Source of the DNA: JAUMXJ01 sp041781135
GTDB taxonomy: Bacteria > Bacillota > Clostridia > Peptostreptococcales > Acidaminobacteraceae
Assembly (NCBI GenBank): GCA_041781135.1
Contig: JBHAZV010000006.1
Coordinates: forward strand, 1 to 64,000
DNA length: 64,000 bases
Direction of reading: 5' to 3'
The first letter of the stretch is position 1, and each line of letters opens with the position of its first letter. Shown one piece after another: positions 54,223 through 63,344 of the stretch. The notes under the pieces are model-generated. The model made no database searches, was not told the DNA's origin, and saw nothing but the letters and a program-made list of their open reading frames with translations. The position numbers were made by a program, and so were the translations under genes.

Positions 54223-55019
54223 TAAAACACTTCTCCTATCCTGCCGCGCGTTTTTTTGGAATTCATATGGTAGAGAATATTTAATCCGTCAAGAGTAAGA
54301 TTTTTATCTATGACGTCTATTTCCAGGCTGCCCTCGCTGATGAGAGTGGAAAAACCGCCGGTGGCGATAACCTTGGCATCTCCGCCGAGCTCCTCTTTCA
54401 TCTTTTTGACAATGCAATCCACGCTTCCTACATAACCGAAGAAAATCCCCGCCTGAACGCTCTGGTTTGTATTTGTGCAAATAACCTTGTCCATCTTCAT
54501 AAGCTCTACACGCGTGAGCTTTGCAGCCTTTTCATACAAGGCTTCGGCAGATATCTGAATGCCAGGTATTATCGAGCCGCCGAGATATTCAGAATTAGCG
54601 CTTATCGCACAAAAAGTCGTAGCAGTTCCGAAATCGACGATTATAAGCGGCGCGCCGTATTTTTTTACGCCGGCAACAGCATTTACAATCCTGTCCGCCC
54701 CGACCTGCTTAGGATTTTCGTATTTTACATGTATGCCGGTTTTTGTTCCCGGTCCGATAACCATCGGCTCCATACCGAAGTATTTTTGAGTCATATGCAG
54801 AACCGAATACATTACCTGAGGCACCACCGAAGAAATTACAATATCGGATATCTGTTTCTTGTTTATTCCCTCGTTCTGCAAAAACTGATAAATAATTATA
54901 CCGAGTTCATCCGCCGTCCTGCGGCTGTTTGTCTGCACCCTCCAATTTGCAATCAGTTCGTCGCCTTTGTACACCCCGACAACGATATTTGTATTTCCTA
55001 TATCAAGCAGTAATAACAT
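54222..55019 (-). CDS. coaX: Type III pantothenate kinase
   Basis: 265 residues. Phosphate loop LDIGNTNIVVGVYKG, second phosphate motif DFGTATTFCAI, GADRIVNAVAG and LGGSIIPGIQIS. First step of coenzyme A synthesis, needing a monovalent cation. AAGGAG precedes the ATG. Neighbour dusB is a common partner. Confidence 0.95.
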   Translation of the reverse strand: MLLLLDIGNTNIVVGVYKGDELIANWRVQTNSRRTADELGIIIYQFLQNEGINKKQISDIVISSVVPQVMYSVLHMTQKYFGMEPMVIGPGTKTGIHVKYENPKQVGADRIVNAVAGVKKYGAPLIIVDFGTATTFCAISANSEYLGGSIIPGIQISAEALYEKAAKLTRVELMKMDKVICTNTNQSVQAGIFFGYVGSVDCIVKKMKEELGGDAKVIATGGFSTLISEGSLEIDVIDKNLTLDGLNILYHMNSKKTRGRIGEVF

Positions 55020-55051
55020 TTATCTCCTTTATAACTTCCGCTCCGCAAAAA

Positions 55052-56563
55052 CTAAGCCGCCAGTTCATACACAAACCCGACAGGCTCGCCGTAATTATGA
55101 TAAAAATCGTCGATAATCGGTTCGAGTGGATCGCCATACCAGTCGTGACCTTCCCTGAAGTAGTCAAAACGATGATCATTTGATAATACATCGAGTTCCA
55201 TATTAAAGTATTCGCTTACAGGCGCTAACGACTTAAAAATGCCATCGCGAAGCTCGTTTTTATTATCCCATGTAGAATCCACAACCATCCATTTCCCATT
55301 TACAAACACGACATTCCAGGCATGATTGTTGGTATCGACATCGAATTGATCGGTCATCGCATTGTGTCTGATCGGTCCCACCACTTTTGTAGCAGGAATG
55401 CCCTGAATTCTGCACATATCCGTCAGCAATATGGACATCCCCCAGCACTGAGTAAAGCGATGTAAGATTATTAGGGCGCTGGTATCAACGTTGAAACCTT
55501 CTTGCTCGCCCCCGCCGAGATCCTTGTAATCAAAGTTATAGTATACATGGCGAGCTATCCAGTCGTGCATTGCGCGGACCTTTTCATAATCGGTTGTAAG
55601 CCCTTTGCATATCTCATCTGACAGTTTCCTTATGGCAGTATACTCCTCCTGACTGAGCTGCGCTTTGCTGAGATAGTACTCAGGTGCAAGCAGAGAATTG
55701 TATACTTCATAATTGTTTTCCACAGCATCGGACTTCTTAAATACCAATTTGCCGTTCACTCTTTCAATATTAATAACTCCGTCGTAAATGCTGTTAAAAA
55801 TATACAAATCTTCATTCTCCGAATCGTTCGACCGCACATCTATGTACACCTTGTAGCTTCTATTGCCGTTTATATCAAAATATCCACTGAACGACTTGTC
55901 TGATTGGAACTTATGATAACCAGAGTTGCCGTCATGCACGATTTCATTCTCTATGTACAATTCCTCAGTATCACTAAGGATATGCGGAATAACATACACA
56001 TTAATATAATTGGCGTCGTAATATGAAAGCATGCCCTCGTAGTAAACTCGATTGCCTCTTATTACAAGTTTAAAATAATTGTTTTGATCGAGACTAGTGA
56101 TCAGATAATTATCATAAAGCAAACCCGGAATCAAAGGCTTTGAGCCATCCGAAGTCATTCCGACCGCTTGGATATCGCCATCCCAGACGACTTTCACGCC
56201 AAATGCCTCGCTTACTGCGCGCAAAGGAACGAGAGTCCTCCCACCATTTATTACAGGAGCAACATCGATTTCGGCAGCTTTTCCGTTGATATACATCGTA
56301 TTGCTACCAATTGCAAGCTTTACGTTAAGATCGTTGCCACCATCGGCAGTTATGCTTCTTGTATCGGCATCCCAGGTTACTTCTGCGCCTAATTTTTCAA
56401 ATATTGCCCTCATCGGAACCATCGTCCTGCCATCGATGATCATCGGCTCGACATCAAATTCCATTTTTTTGCCGTTCATGTACACGTCAATTGCAAATAT
56501 CGGAGCTGCAAGTACGACCAGCACTACCAAAATAACCGTGACCCTTAGCATTAACTTTTTCAT
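55052..56563 (-). CDS. Secreted transglutaminase-like protein with copper-amine-oxidase-like N domain
   Basis: 503 residues from the ATG at 56563 (GGGGG five bases upstream; the longer frame adds 32 residues without a ribosome site). Signal peptide about 1-22, CuAO_N1-type domain about 25-130 (IDGRTMVPMRAIFEKLGAEV, GGRTLVPLRAVSEAFG), a beta-rich middle, and a transglutaminase core about 365-460 with Cys in CWGMSILL, His in NNHAWNVVF and Asp in MVVDSTWDN. Acts outside the cell, as a cross-linker or peptidase; substrate unknown. The 475-495 region is Asp/His-rich. Confidence 0.87.
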   Translation of the reverse strand: MKKLMLRVTVILVVLVVLAAPIFAIDVYMNGKKMEFDVEPMIIDGRTMVPMRAIFEKLGAEVTWDADTRSITADGGNDLNVKLAIGSNTMYINGKAAEIDVAPVINGGRTLVPLRAVSEAFGVKVVWDGDIQAVGMTSDGSKPLIPGLLYDNYLITSLDQNNYFKLVIRGNRVYYEGMLSYYDANYINVYVIPHILSDTEELYIENEIVHDGNSGYHKFQSDKSFSGYFDINGNRSYKVYIDVRSNDSENEDLYIFNSIYDGVINIERVNGKLVFKKSDAVENNYEVYNSLLAPEYYLSKAQLSQEEYTAIRKLSDEICKGLTTDYEKVRAMHDWIARHVYYNFDYKDLGGGEQEGFNVDTSALIILHRFTQCWGMSILLTDMCRIQGIPATKVVGPIRHNAMTDQFDVDTNNHAWNVVFVNGKWMVVDSTWDNKNELRDGIFKSLAPVSEYFNMELDVLSNDHRFDYFREGHDWYGDPLEPIIDDFYHNYGEPVGFVYELAA

Positions 56564-56669
56564 TTTAGCCCCCTTTCTCTTATAATCAATATTATACACC
56601 AAAACCCGATAATTTTTTGATAAAATCAAAAGCGCCGCCCAATCGGCAGGGGTTAACACAGAAAAATCA

Positions 56670-56742
56670 CATATCTAAGTAATATCTGTCTAAGCCTTAT
56701 CTGTCCAAACCGTATCTGTCTAAACAATATCTATCTGAGCCT
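56670..56742. repeat. 15-bp minisatellite across the metI stop codon
   Basis: Units on the minus strand are AGGCTCAGATAGATA, TTGTTTAGACAGATA, CGGTTTGGACAGATA, AGGCTTAGACAGATA and a partial unit. The unit length keeps the metI frame. In the first unit CAG has become the TAG stop; the others would read as RLRQI-like pentapeptides. Confidence 0.75.
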
Positions 56743-57423
56743 TTTATCCATTCGCTTTGCAAGCCTGTCGCCTATCGCCTGAACCGCAAATACCAGCAAA
56801 ACGAGCGCAATCACAGCAAAGATCATAACAAGAGTCTTGTAACGGTAATAACCATAATTTATTGCTATCTTTCCAAGGCCTCCGCCTCCTATTATTCCGC
56901 TCATTGCAGAGTATCCAAGTATAGTAGTAAAGGCAATAGTAGTTCCGGAAATAAGAGAAGGCACGCTTTCGGGTACAAGAACCCTTGCGACTATCTGAAA
57001 AGGCGATGCTCCCATACTCTGCGCAGCCTCTACTATATTGGGATCGACCTCCCGTATCGACGACTCCACGAGTCTGGCAACAAACGGAAATGACGCTATC
57101 ACTAATGGCACGATGGATGCAAATGTTCCGACCGCAGTACTTGCTATAAGCCTTGTCAGAGGCACTGCAAGCATCATTATTATTAAAAACGGCACCGATC
57201 TCAAAAGATTTATTAAAGAGCCGACAAACGCGAGAATCGGTCTTGGTACTCTAAGCAAATCGCCTGCTGCAAGGAGCAGACCTATCGGCATACCGATGAT
57301 CAGAGAAAATAAAGTTGAAAGTAATGTGACATAAACCGTCTCATATATTGCAAGCGGAAACTCTCTGACAAGTATGTCGAATGCTTCTACAACATTCTTT
57401 TCTGCAAATACATTTTGAATCAT
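56731..57423 (-). CDS. metI: Methionine ABC transporter permease
   Basis: 230 residues, five to six TM segments with the BPD_transp_1 EAA loop EAAQSMGASPFQIVARVLVPE. Typical MetI length. Start overlaps the metN stop (TAATG). Its stop lies inside a 15-bp repeat array. Confidence 0.94.
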   Translation of the reverse strand: MIQNVFAEKNVVEAFDILVREFPLAIYETVYVTLLSTLFSLIIGMPIGLLLAAGDLLRVPRPILAFVGSLINLLRSVPFLIIMMLAVPLTRLIASTAVGTFASIVPLVIASFPFVARLVESSIREVDPNIVEAAQSMGASPFQIVARVLVPESVPSLISGTTIAFTTILGYSAMSGIIGGGGLGKIAINYGYYRYKTLVMIFAVIALVLLVFAVQAIGDRLAKRMDKRLR

Positions 57424-58484
57424 TATTCCTCCTCGCCCGGCGTATTAAGCAGCGAATTGCCCGGCGCGTCACACTGAGCACCCGAATCTCCAAGCTCTAT
57501 TTCTTCGGCAAATATGTCGTTTTCACTTCGCAGAAAATCGATCGCCGCACACAGCTCCCTGTCGCCTCCGGATATGCCCAGCAGCATATTTCCATATACT
57601 CTGCCCTCAATATTTCTCGTATTTGCAGAAAGTATATTTGCTCTTATGCCTTTATCCTGCGCAAGAGTCGCGATAAGCGGTGTATTTGTAGCTCTTTCGC
57701 CCCTGAATACCACTCTTATGTAACGCTCGCCCCGCGCCGACACCGCAAGCTCCTGCGGGTACACAAGCCTTTTTGCGGCATCTGAACGCGGGCTTGCAAA
57801 GACGTCAGAAACCCTGCCGGATTCCGCAAGCCTGCCTCCATCAAGTATGGCTACGCGGCTGCAAACTTCCTCCACTATAGACATCTGATGAGTGATAATA
57901 ACTATCGTTATTCCTAATTTTTTATTTATCTCACGCAAAAGTTCGAGCACAGAGCTCGTCGTCTTCGGGTCGAGCGCACTGGTCGCCTCGTCGCAGAGCA
58001 GCACCTTGGGTTCGGTTGCCAGCGCCCTTGCTATCGCAACCCTCTGCTTTTGTCCTCCCGATAACTGCGAAGGGTATGACGCCGCCTTATCCTCCAGACC
58101 GACAAGCGCAAGCAGCTCACGCGCGCGCTTTTCCGCAGCTTTCTTTCCGGCTCCCGCAAGCAGCATCGGAAAACACACATTTTGCAGGCAATTTCTCTGG
58201 AGAAGCAGGTTAAATCCCTGAAATATCATTGCAATACTGCGCCTCATCTGCCTGAGTTCTCTGTCATTCAAAGCTCCAATGTCCACCCCGTCTATTACGA
58301 CACTCCCGCTTTCCGGTCTTTCGAGCATATTGATGCACCTCACAAGAGTGCTCTTGCCCGCCCCGCTCATGCCGATGATTCCAAAAATTTCGCCGGTTTC
58401 AATCGTAATGGAAATATCGCGAAGTGCAGCCACATCTCCGGAAGCGGCCGAAAACGTCTTGGTAAGTTTGGTGATCTCTATCAT
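57423..58484 (-). CDS. metN: Methionine ABC transporter ATPase
   Basis: 353 residues from the ATG at 58484 (GGAG four bases upstream). Walker A GMSGAGKSTLVRC, signature LSGGQKQRVAIARALA, Walker B LLCDEATSALD. A C-terminal NIL domain (about 255-335) binds methionine and gives transinhibition. Operon metQ-metN-metI. Confidence 0.94.
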   Translation of the reverse strand: MIEITKLTKTFSAASGDVAALRDISITIETGEIFGIIGMSGAGKSTLVRCINMLERPESGSVVIDGVDIGALNDRELRQMRRSIAMIFQGFNLLLQRNCLQNVCFPMLLAGAGKKAAEKRARELLALVGLEDKAASYPSQLSGGQKQRVAIARALATEPKVLLCDEATSALDPKTTSSVLELLREINKKLGITIVIITHQMSIVEEVCSRVAILDGGRLAESGRVSDVFASPRSDAAKRLVYPQELAVSARGERYIRVVFRGERATNTPLIATLAQDKGIRANILSANTRNIEGRVYGNMLLGISGGDRELCAAIDFLRSENDIFAEEIELGDSGAQCDAPGNSLLNTPGEEE

Positions 58485-58570
58485 GCATCTCCTCTCATTC
58501 ACAAACAAACGCAGCGCTCACGCGCAGGCAGAGACAGATCCGCCGATACGCGCAGGCGCTGCACCGATAA

Positions 58571-59494
58571 CTATTTTATTTCTTCCAAGGACTTAAGTTT
58601 TCCGCCGTAAATCCCCATCGGTTCAACGTGAACAACAGATACCGGCACTATATTCGTTCCCTGCTCAGCATTGAAATTATCGAGGTACGGCACATGCTGG
58701 AAATAATTAGCATCTATGTCGCCGCTCTCTACAGCAAGGTTCGGCTGTACATAATCGGTGAACTCCACAATCTTTAGAGTGATGCCCTTTTCCGCCAATA
58801 TTTTTTCTGCAACTGCAAGTATTTCCGCGTGCGGAGTAGGCGATGCGCCTACAGAGATTGTCTTGCCTTTCAGAGCTTCGTAATCAAGCGCAGAGTCGTA
58901 ACCATCCGTTAATGTCTCTGCTACAGATATTACCCCGCCGCCGTATTTTTCGGCAATAAAATCCGCTACCTGCCTGCTCTCAAGCGCCGCAACGAGCGCC
59001 TTTACAAGATCGCTGCCCTCATTGCCTTTTTTAACCGCAAGTATATTGCCGTAAGCCGAATAAGAGCCCTCTATTGCCACAGAATCTGTCACCGGATTAA
59101 GTCCGGCGTCTATTGCATAGTTGGAGTTTATCACCGCAAAATCGACATCTACGAGCACATTCGGAAGCTGTGCTGCCTCAACCTCAAAAAACTCGATATT
59201 GTAAGGATTTTCGACAATATCCCGCGGGGTTGCCGCAATTCCCGCATCATCCCTGAGCTTGATAAGCTCGTTAGCCTGAAGCAGCAGAAGCGCCCTCGCC
59301 TCATTTGTGGTGTCGTTAGGAACGGCTATCTTTATGCTTTTCTGCGACCCCACCGCCGAAGTCGTCTGTTCTTCCGATGACGCCGCAGAAACGGAAGCGC
59401 CTGAAGTTGCCTGCGTATTTCCGCACGACGATACCAAAAGCGCCGAAGCTAATACAAAAAGCGCCACAGTTAATTTCACCAAATTTTTCTTCAT
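58571..59494 (-). CDS. metQ: Methionine-binding lipoprotein MetQ
   Basis: 307 residues from the second ATG of the ATGATG pair (GGAGG five bases upstream). Lipobox LLVSSC. NLPA-family binding protein with AVPNDTTNEARALLLLQANE, VDFAVINSNYAIDAGL and the final YGGKLKSLEEIK. First gene of the transporter operon. The upstream region carries a Met-rich leader ORF and a terminator, so expression is probably attenuated by methionine supply. Confidence 0.94.
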   Translation of the reverse strand: MKKNLVKLTVALFVLASALLVSSCGNTQATSGASVSAASSEEQTTSAVGSQKSIKIAVPNDTTNEARALLLLQANELIKLRDDAGIAATPRDIVENPYNIEFFEVEAAQLPNVLVDVDFAVINSNYAIDAGLNPVTDSVAIEGSYSAYGNILAVKKGNEGSDLVKALVAALESRQVADFIAEKYGGGVISVAETLTDGYDSALDYEALKGKTISVGASPTPHAEILAVAEKILAEKGITLKIVEFTDYVQPNLAVESGDIDANYFQHVPYLDNFNAEQGTNIVPVSVVHVEPMGIYGGKLKSLEEIK

Positions 59495-59565
59495 CATTTC
59501 CTCCATGCGATTAAATCGCTGATTATTTGCCGCGCCTAAGATAAATCATCCTTATCCCGCGCCCC

Positions 59566-59596
59566 CTCTGACAAGGGCAAAGTCTTTGGGTCAGAG
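59566..59596 (-). other. Second hairpin in the metQ leader
   Basis: CTCTGAC/GTCAGAG with an inner CAAAG/CTTTG pair, between the terminator and the metQ ribosome site. No T run. It may stabilise the readthrough transcript. Confidence 0.5.
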
Positions 59597-59597
59597 A

Positions 59598-59627
59598 TAA
59601 AAAAAGAGGGAGAGTAACTCTCCCTCT
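59598..59627 (-). terminator. Attenuator terminator in the metQ leader
   Basis: Minus strand AGAGGGAGAG-TTA-CTCTCCCTCT, a perfect 10-bp stem with a three-base loop, followed by seven T residues. It lies about 22 bases after the leader ORF stop and about 105 bases before metQ. Confidence 0.88.
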
Positions 59628-59649
59628 GTCCTCAAAAACTATTATGCGG

Positions 59650-59763
59650 TTATACGCGCGCTATCGGGGGGTTACACTTAAAATTTTGTTCAGCAAGACA
59701 CATGCACATCATTATGCACATGTTCATAGACATATTCATCATTGTCATTGCTGTGAAATTCAA
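59650..59763 (-). CDS. Methionine-rich leader peptide of the metQNI operon
   Basis: 37 codons from a TTG at 59763 with GGAGG five bases upstream; an in-frame ATG eleven codons earlier lacks a ribosome site. The peptide begins MNFTAM, has the core NMSMNMCIMMCMC, and ends NPPIARV. Ten Met codons (including the start) and four Cys codons fall in 37. The segment AACCCCCC near its end (59666-59677) can pair with GGGAGAGTTAC of the terminator 5' arm and loop. A ribosome stalled at the Met run would leave this segment free and favour readthrough; one that reaches the stop would cover it. This is the logic of amino-acid attenuation. Proposed from sequence only. Confidence 0.75.
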   Translation of the reverse strand: MNFTAMTMMNMSMNMCIMMCMCLAEQNFKCNPPIARV

Positions 59764-59817
59764 GCCTGCCTCCTTATTTTCGCCATTCGTATTCATAACA
59801 CGAACAACATTGACGCA

Positions 59818-59846
59818 ACTGTAGCACGCAGGATTTGCATTGTCCA
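59818..59846 (-). promoter_or_regulatory. Promoter of the metQ leader
   Basis: Minus strand TGGACA, exactly 17 bases, TACAGT. Starts transcription about 45 bases before the leader ORF. Confidence 0.7.
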
Positions 59847-59914
59847 GTTAATTTTTTGTAATTTTTATCGCCAAATCACATCATGCTGTGTTGTCGCCAC
59901 CGTCTGTCAAGCCA

Positions 59915-60955
59915 TTACTTAACAGGACAAAGATCTTCCTTACCTGTGAGCGACTTTATAAAATCGACCAGAAGTTTTATTTCAGCTTCTATGTCCTTGA
60001 GATTGACGACCTCGCTCGGAGAATGCATGTAGCGAAGCGGCAGAGATACCAGCGCAACCGGAACACCGGCTCCCGTAAAACGCATTGTGTCGGCGTCCGT
60101 GCCTGTCCTGCGCGGAGCGAGCTCGTACTGTATATCGTGCTTATTCTTTTTTGCAGATTCTATCAGCATATTGTTTACCACCCTGCTCACCTGCGGACCA
60201 AAAGCTATAACCGGCCCTCCTCCGAGCTTTACATCCCCGTCCTTTGCAGCCGAAGAGCTTGGATCATCCGTAGCAAATGTCACGTCACACGCGATTGCAA
60301 TACTTGGCTTTAGAGATGACGCTGCAAAATATGCGCCTCCCTGATTTGTCTCCTCATTTACAGTACTGACAGCGTGAAGCGCCACATTTATTTTTTCCTT
60401 TGCAAGCTCCTTTACCACTTCGGATATTATAAACAGCCCGCTGCGGTTGTCGAGCGCCCTGCCAACAACATTATTATTTTGAAGGTAATCCAGATTCAGA
60501 TCATATATTACATAGTCGCCTACGCTGACTATTTTCTTTAGTTCCTTCCCATCCTTTGCGCCGCAGTCGATAAGCAGACCATCCACATCGAGCTCGCCCT
60601 TCTGGCCTCCCTTGTGTTCAGGCGGCACGGCAACCACTCCGATGATCGTCTTTTTACCGAGAACCCTCACTCTGCTGCCGATTGCCGGCTTTGCGCTAAT
60701 ACCGCCTATTGCGGCGACAGAAATATAACCCTTGTCGTCGATGTGGCGTACCATGAACGCGATCTCGTCAGAGTGCGCTGCCAAAAGTACACTGAAATCA
60801 GCCCCTCCGTTTAGGGTCGCAATCACATTGCCCGCACCGTCAGTGCTGATCTTGGCGTATTTTTTCATTTCGTCCTTCCAAAGCTTTTGGATACCAGCCT
60901 CCGCACCCGACGGCGACGGAGTAGATATCAGCTTTTCAAAAAATCCTAAATCCAT
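59915..60955 (-). CDS. M42-family aminopeptidase
   Basis: 346 residues. Metal ligands and catalytic residues in LLAAHSDEIAFMVRH, RALDNRSGLFI, TVNEETNQGGAYF, CDVTFATD and the final MHSPSEVVNL. Forms large tetrahedral complexes that trim peptides in the cytoplasm (FrvX/PepA-like). The family also includes endoglucanase-annotated members, a misnomer. Probably ends before the metQ leader promoter. Confidence 0.93.
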   Translation of the reverse strand: MDLGFFEKLISTPSPSGAEAGIQKLWKDEMKKYAKISTDGAGNVIATLNGGADFSVLLAAHSDEIAFMVRHIDDKGYISVAAIGGISAKPAIGSRVRVLGKKTIIGVVAVPPEHKGGQKGELDVDGLLIDCGAKDGKELKKIVSVGDYVIYDLNLDYLQNNNVVGRALDNRSGLFIISEVVKELAKEKINVALHAVSTVNEETNQGGAYFAASSLKPSIAIACDVTFATDDPSSSAAKDGDVKLGGGPVIAFGPQVSRVVNNMLIESAKKNKHDIQYELAPRRTGTDADTMRFTGAGVPVALVSLPLRYMHSPSEVVNLKDIEAEIKLLVDFIKSLTGKEDLCPVK

Positions 60956-61008
60956 TACTGTAAAACCTTCCTCGTTTTATTGTCTGTTCAAAATTACTTT
61001 GTGTTTAA

Positions 61009-62067
61009 TTACTTTGCATTTATATAGCGCTGCAATGTTTCAGGGTTGATGCTAAAATGCTTTGCATCGACCTCAGTTATAAGCCCGTCCTTATAAAGCT
61101 GGGCAAGTGAGTAATCCATGCTTATCATTCCCTCGGCGCGTCCTGAATGAATCGCAGCCTCTATCTGCGGGATTTTACCCTCCCTGATGAGGTTTCTGAT
61201 AGCATGATTTACTATCATGATTTCGAATGCCGGAACTCTGCCGCCGCCTATTTTCGGCACTAATTGCTGAGATACCACCGCTTTGAGCACTGTCGAGAGC
61301 TGAATCCTGATCTGATCCTGCTGATTGGAAGGGAATACGTCGATAACCCTGTCCACAGTCTTTGCGCCGCCCACGGTATGCAGAGTGGAAAGCACCAGAT
61401 GCCCCGTCTCTGCGGCAGTCATAGCTATTGACATAGTCTCGTAATCGCGCATTTCGCCTATAAGTATGACATCAGGCGCCTGCCTGAGCGAAGCCCTGAG
61501 CCCCGCATGATAAGACTGAGTATCTATTCCTATTTCACGCTGATTTACAATGCTTTTGTCATGCTTGTGTATGAACTCGATAGGGTCTTCTAAAGTGAGG
61601 ATATGGCACTGCCTCTCACGATTTATCCTATCTATTATGCACGCAAGAGTTGTAGACTTTCCGCTACCGGTAGGGCCGGTTACGAGCACGAGCCCCTTGG
61701 TGAGATTCCTGACATCGAGGACCTCCTCTGGTATCATGAGTTTGCCCGTATCCAATATGTCGAATTTAAGCACCCTTATTGCAGCAGCGTGCGAATTCCT
61801 TTGAACATACACGTCTATCCTGAACCTTCCTACACCGGGGACCGAATACGAAAAGTCGAGCTCACCCCTCTTCAAAAACTCGTTGTACTTTACATCGTCC
61901 GAAAATAACTGATGTATAAGTTCGCGAGTGTCATTCGGCATAAGAGGTGCAGTTCCATATTTTTCCAAATTGCTGTCTATCTTAAATACCGGCGGAACAC
62001 CGACTGTGAGAAAAATATCCGATGCATTTTTCTCTACTCCGATTTTCATAAGTTCTGTAATATGCAT
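61009..62067 (-). CDS. pilT: Type IV pilus retraction ATPase PilT
   Basis: 352 residues from the ATG at 62067 (AGGAG five bases upstream). PAS-like N domain, Walker A TGPTGSGKSTTLA, Asp box, Walker B VILIGEMRDYETM, His box TGHLVLSTLHTVG and the AIRNLIREGK motif of PilT. Powers pilus retraction and twitching. Last gene of the pilus operon seen here. Confidence 0.95.
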   Translation of the reverse strand: MHITELMKIGVEKNASDIFLTVGVPPVFKIDSNLEKYGTAPLMPNDTRELIHQLFSDDVKYNEFLKRGELDFSYSVPGVGRFRIDVYVQRNSHAAAIRVLKFDILDTGKLMIPEEVLDVRNLTKGLVLVTGPTGSGKSTTLACIIDRINRERQCHILTLEDPIEFIHKHDKSIVNQREIGIDTQSYHAGLRASLRQAPDVILIGEMRDYETMSIAMTAAETGHLVLSTLHTVGGAKTVDRVIDVFPSNQQDQIRIQLSTVLKAVVSQQLVPKIGGGRVPAFEIMIVNHAIRNLIREGKIPQIEAAIHSGRAEGMISMDYSLAQLYKDGLITEVDAKHFSINPETLQRYINAK

Positions 62068-62075
62068 AACAACTC

Positions 62076-62480
62076 CTATCTTTTTATTTCGCCGTATTCG
62101 AGCAGTTCTGTATCGAAAATCCTCTCTGTCTCGTACCACGCCAATATTTTGAAATTATCTGTTCGCAGCTCTACATAAAAGCTTCGCTCTCCGAGCGCGA
62201 CACTGTAAATGATTTTTTGAGGGTTTACAACCGGATCGATGCAGCCCAGCGATATAAGTTTTTCAACAGTTATCTCTCCGCGTTCGAGACCGACTATAGC
62301 CGCATAACATCTGTCCGCCTCTGATTCGAGCAAGTAGTAATCCCGAAGCTGGTCGCTCATACGCTTTGAAAGCCTGTAGCCCGAATTACTCATACCCACC
62401 GATAACACCGACAGCGAAACGAGCAGCACGATTATAAGAATCACGAGAACCGTCGAGCTTCCGCTTCTTTTATCAATCAC
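62076..62480 (-). CDS. Small pilus-operon membrane protein
   Basis: 134 residues from the GTG at 62480 (GGAGG five bases upstream), overlapping the previous stop as GTGA. One TM segment near the N-terminus (SSTVLVILIIVLLVSLSVLS), followed by a helical/beta exterior part (LESEADRCYAAIVGLERGEI). Layout resembles PilX-like minor pilins. No classical prepilin cleavage motif. Confidence 0.6.
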   Translation of the reverse strand: MIDKRSGSSTVLVILIIVLLVSLSVLSVGMSNSGYRLSKRMSDQLRDYYLLESEADRCYAAIVGLERGEITVEKLISLGCIDPVVNPQKIIYSVALGERSFYVELRTDNFKILAWYETERIFDTELLEYGEIKR

Positions 62481-62905
62481 TTCTGCCTCCTGTAGTGCAG
62501 GTACTTCGTCATGCCGCATACCTCCGAATCATCGCGGAACGCCGCGACGTCTATCTCCAGCCTCTCTTCACTGAAACTAAGTTCGACTCTCACCAAAAGA
62601 CCGCTTTCGGTAAAAAAATCTGTTTTACCCTTTCCGCCCGAAATATCGAAATGCATTCCCGCAGCACTCACTTTGCCGTTTTTTTCACCGGAGCGGTATT
62701 GCTCAAAAAAATCTTGGAAATCCTCGTATGACATTCGCTCCAGCAGGTCAACCGCAATGAATGTAGCCTCGTCATTGTCTGCGGTGCGATCCATAAGCCT
62801 GTCCGACGAAAAAAACACCTGCGCTATGATTGCAGCCGCCACCGCAACGATTGCAGCCGACAGTATTATTTCGAGCACTGTCAGCCCGCTTCGTTTTTTA
62901 TTCAT
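62477..62905 (-). CDS. Prepilin-like protein
   Basis: 142 residues. N-terminal KKRSGLTVLEIILSAAIVAV: cleavage after Gly with Glu at +5 fits a type IV prepilin. Pilin-like globular part follows. Minor pilin (PilV/PilW-like) is the best guess. Overlaps the next upstream gene by eight bases. Confidence 0.75.
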   Translation of the reverse strand: MNKKRSGLTVLEIILSAAIVAVAAAIIAQVFFSSDRLMDRTADNDEATFIAVDLLERMSYEDFQDFFEQYRSGEKNGKVSAAGMHFDISGGKGKTDFFTESGLLVRVELSFSEERLEIDVAAFRDDSEVCGMTKYLHYRRQK

Positions 62906-63338
62906 AGGCAGCCCTCAGCGCAAAGCTGCACCTGCGCTTGAATCCGGATTTTTCTATGGTTATCTCTACGACCTCGCCATCCATCTCTATGTCCACCCCA
63001 TCGATGCTCGCAATACTGAAAGCCGTGTCTACAGAATGCTCCACGCCGCTGATAACAGTCGATTCGAGTAAGCGCCCGTCCTCTACGAATATCATCGTGG
63101 ATACCCCGTTTTCCTCGATCAAGATCCTGTCATCTTCTATTTTCAGTTTGCCGAGTTCATCGTTCTGGCGGAGCTTGGAAAGATAGTAAGACATTGCAAT
63201 CCGCGATTCATCCATTACATCTTTGCTTTCGGTAAGCCTGTGATGATACGAAACCGAAACTCCGGAAACCTGCAGCAGGCACAAGCCTATTATCAGTATC
63301 AAAAATATTGTACAAAGAACTTCGTATTCTTTTTTCAT
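62898..63338 (-). CDS. DUF4860-type pilus-operon protein
   Basis: 146 residues. Single N-terminal TM (VLCTIFLILIIGLCLLQVSG) with no prepilin motif, then an exterior domain with ESRIAMSYYLSKLRQNDELG and a conserved IEKSGFKRRCSFALRAAYE end. It matches a small family seen in clostridial pilus clusters. Role in pilus assembly inferred from position. Confidence 0.6.
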   Translation of the reverse strand: MKKEYEVLCTIFLILIIGLCLLQVSGVSVSYHHRLTESKDVMDESRIAMSYYLSKLRQNDELGKLKIEDDRILIEENGVSTMIFVEDGRLLESTVISGVEHSVDTAFSIASIDGVDIEMDGEVVEITIEKSGFKRRCSFALRAAYE

Positions 63339-63344
63339 AACACT

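Noticed and set aside
59507..59914. SAM (S-box) riboswitch or T-box before metQ
   Set aside because: No S-box core and no T-box AGGGTGGNACCGCG-like sequence can be found on the minus strand; the region instead holds a leader ORF and a simple terminator.
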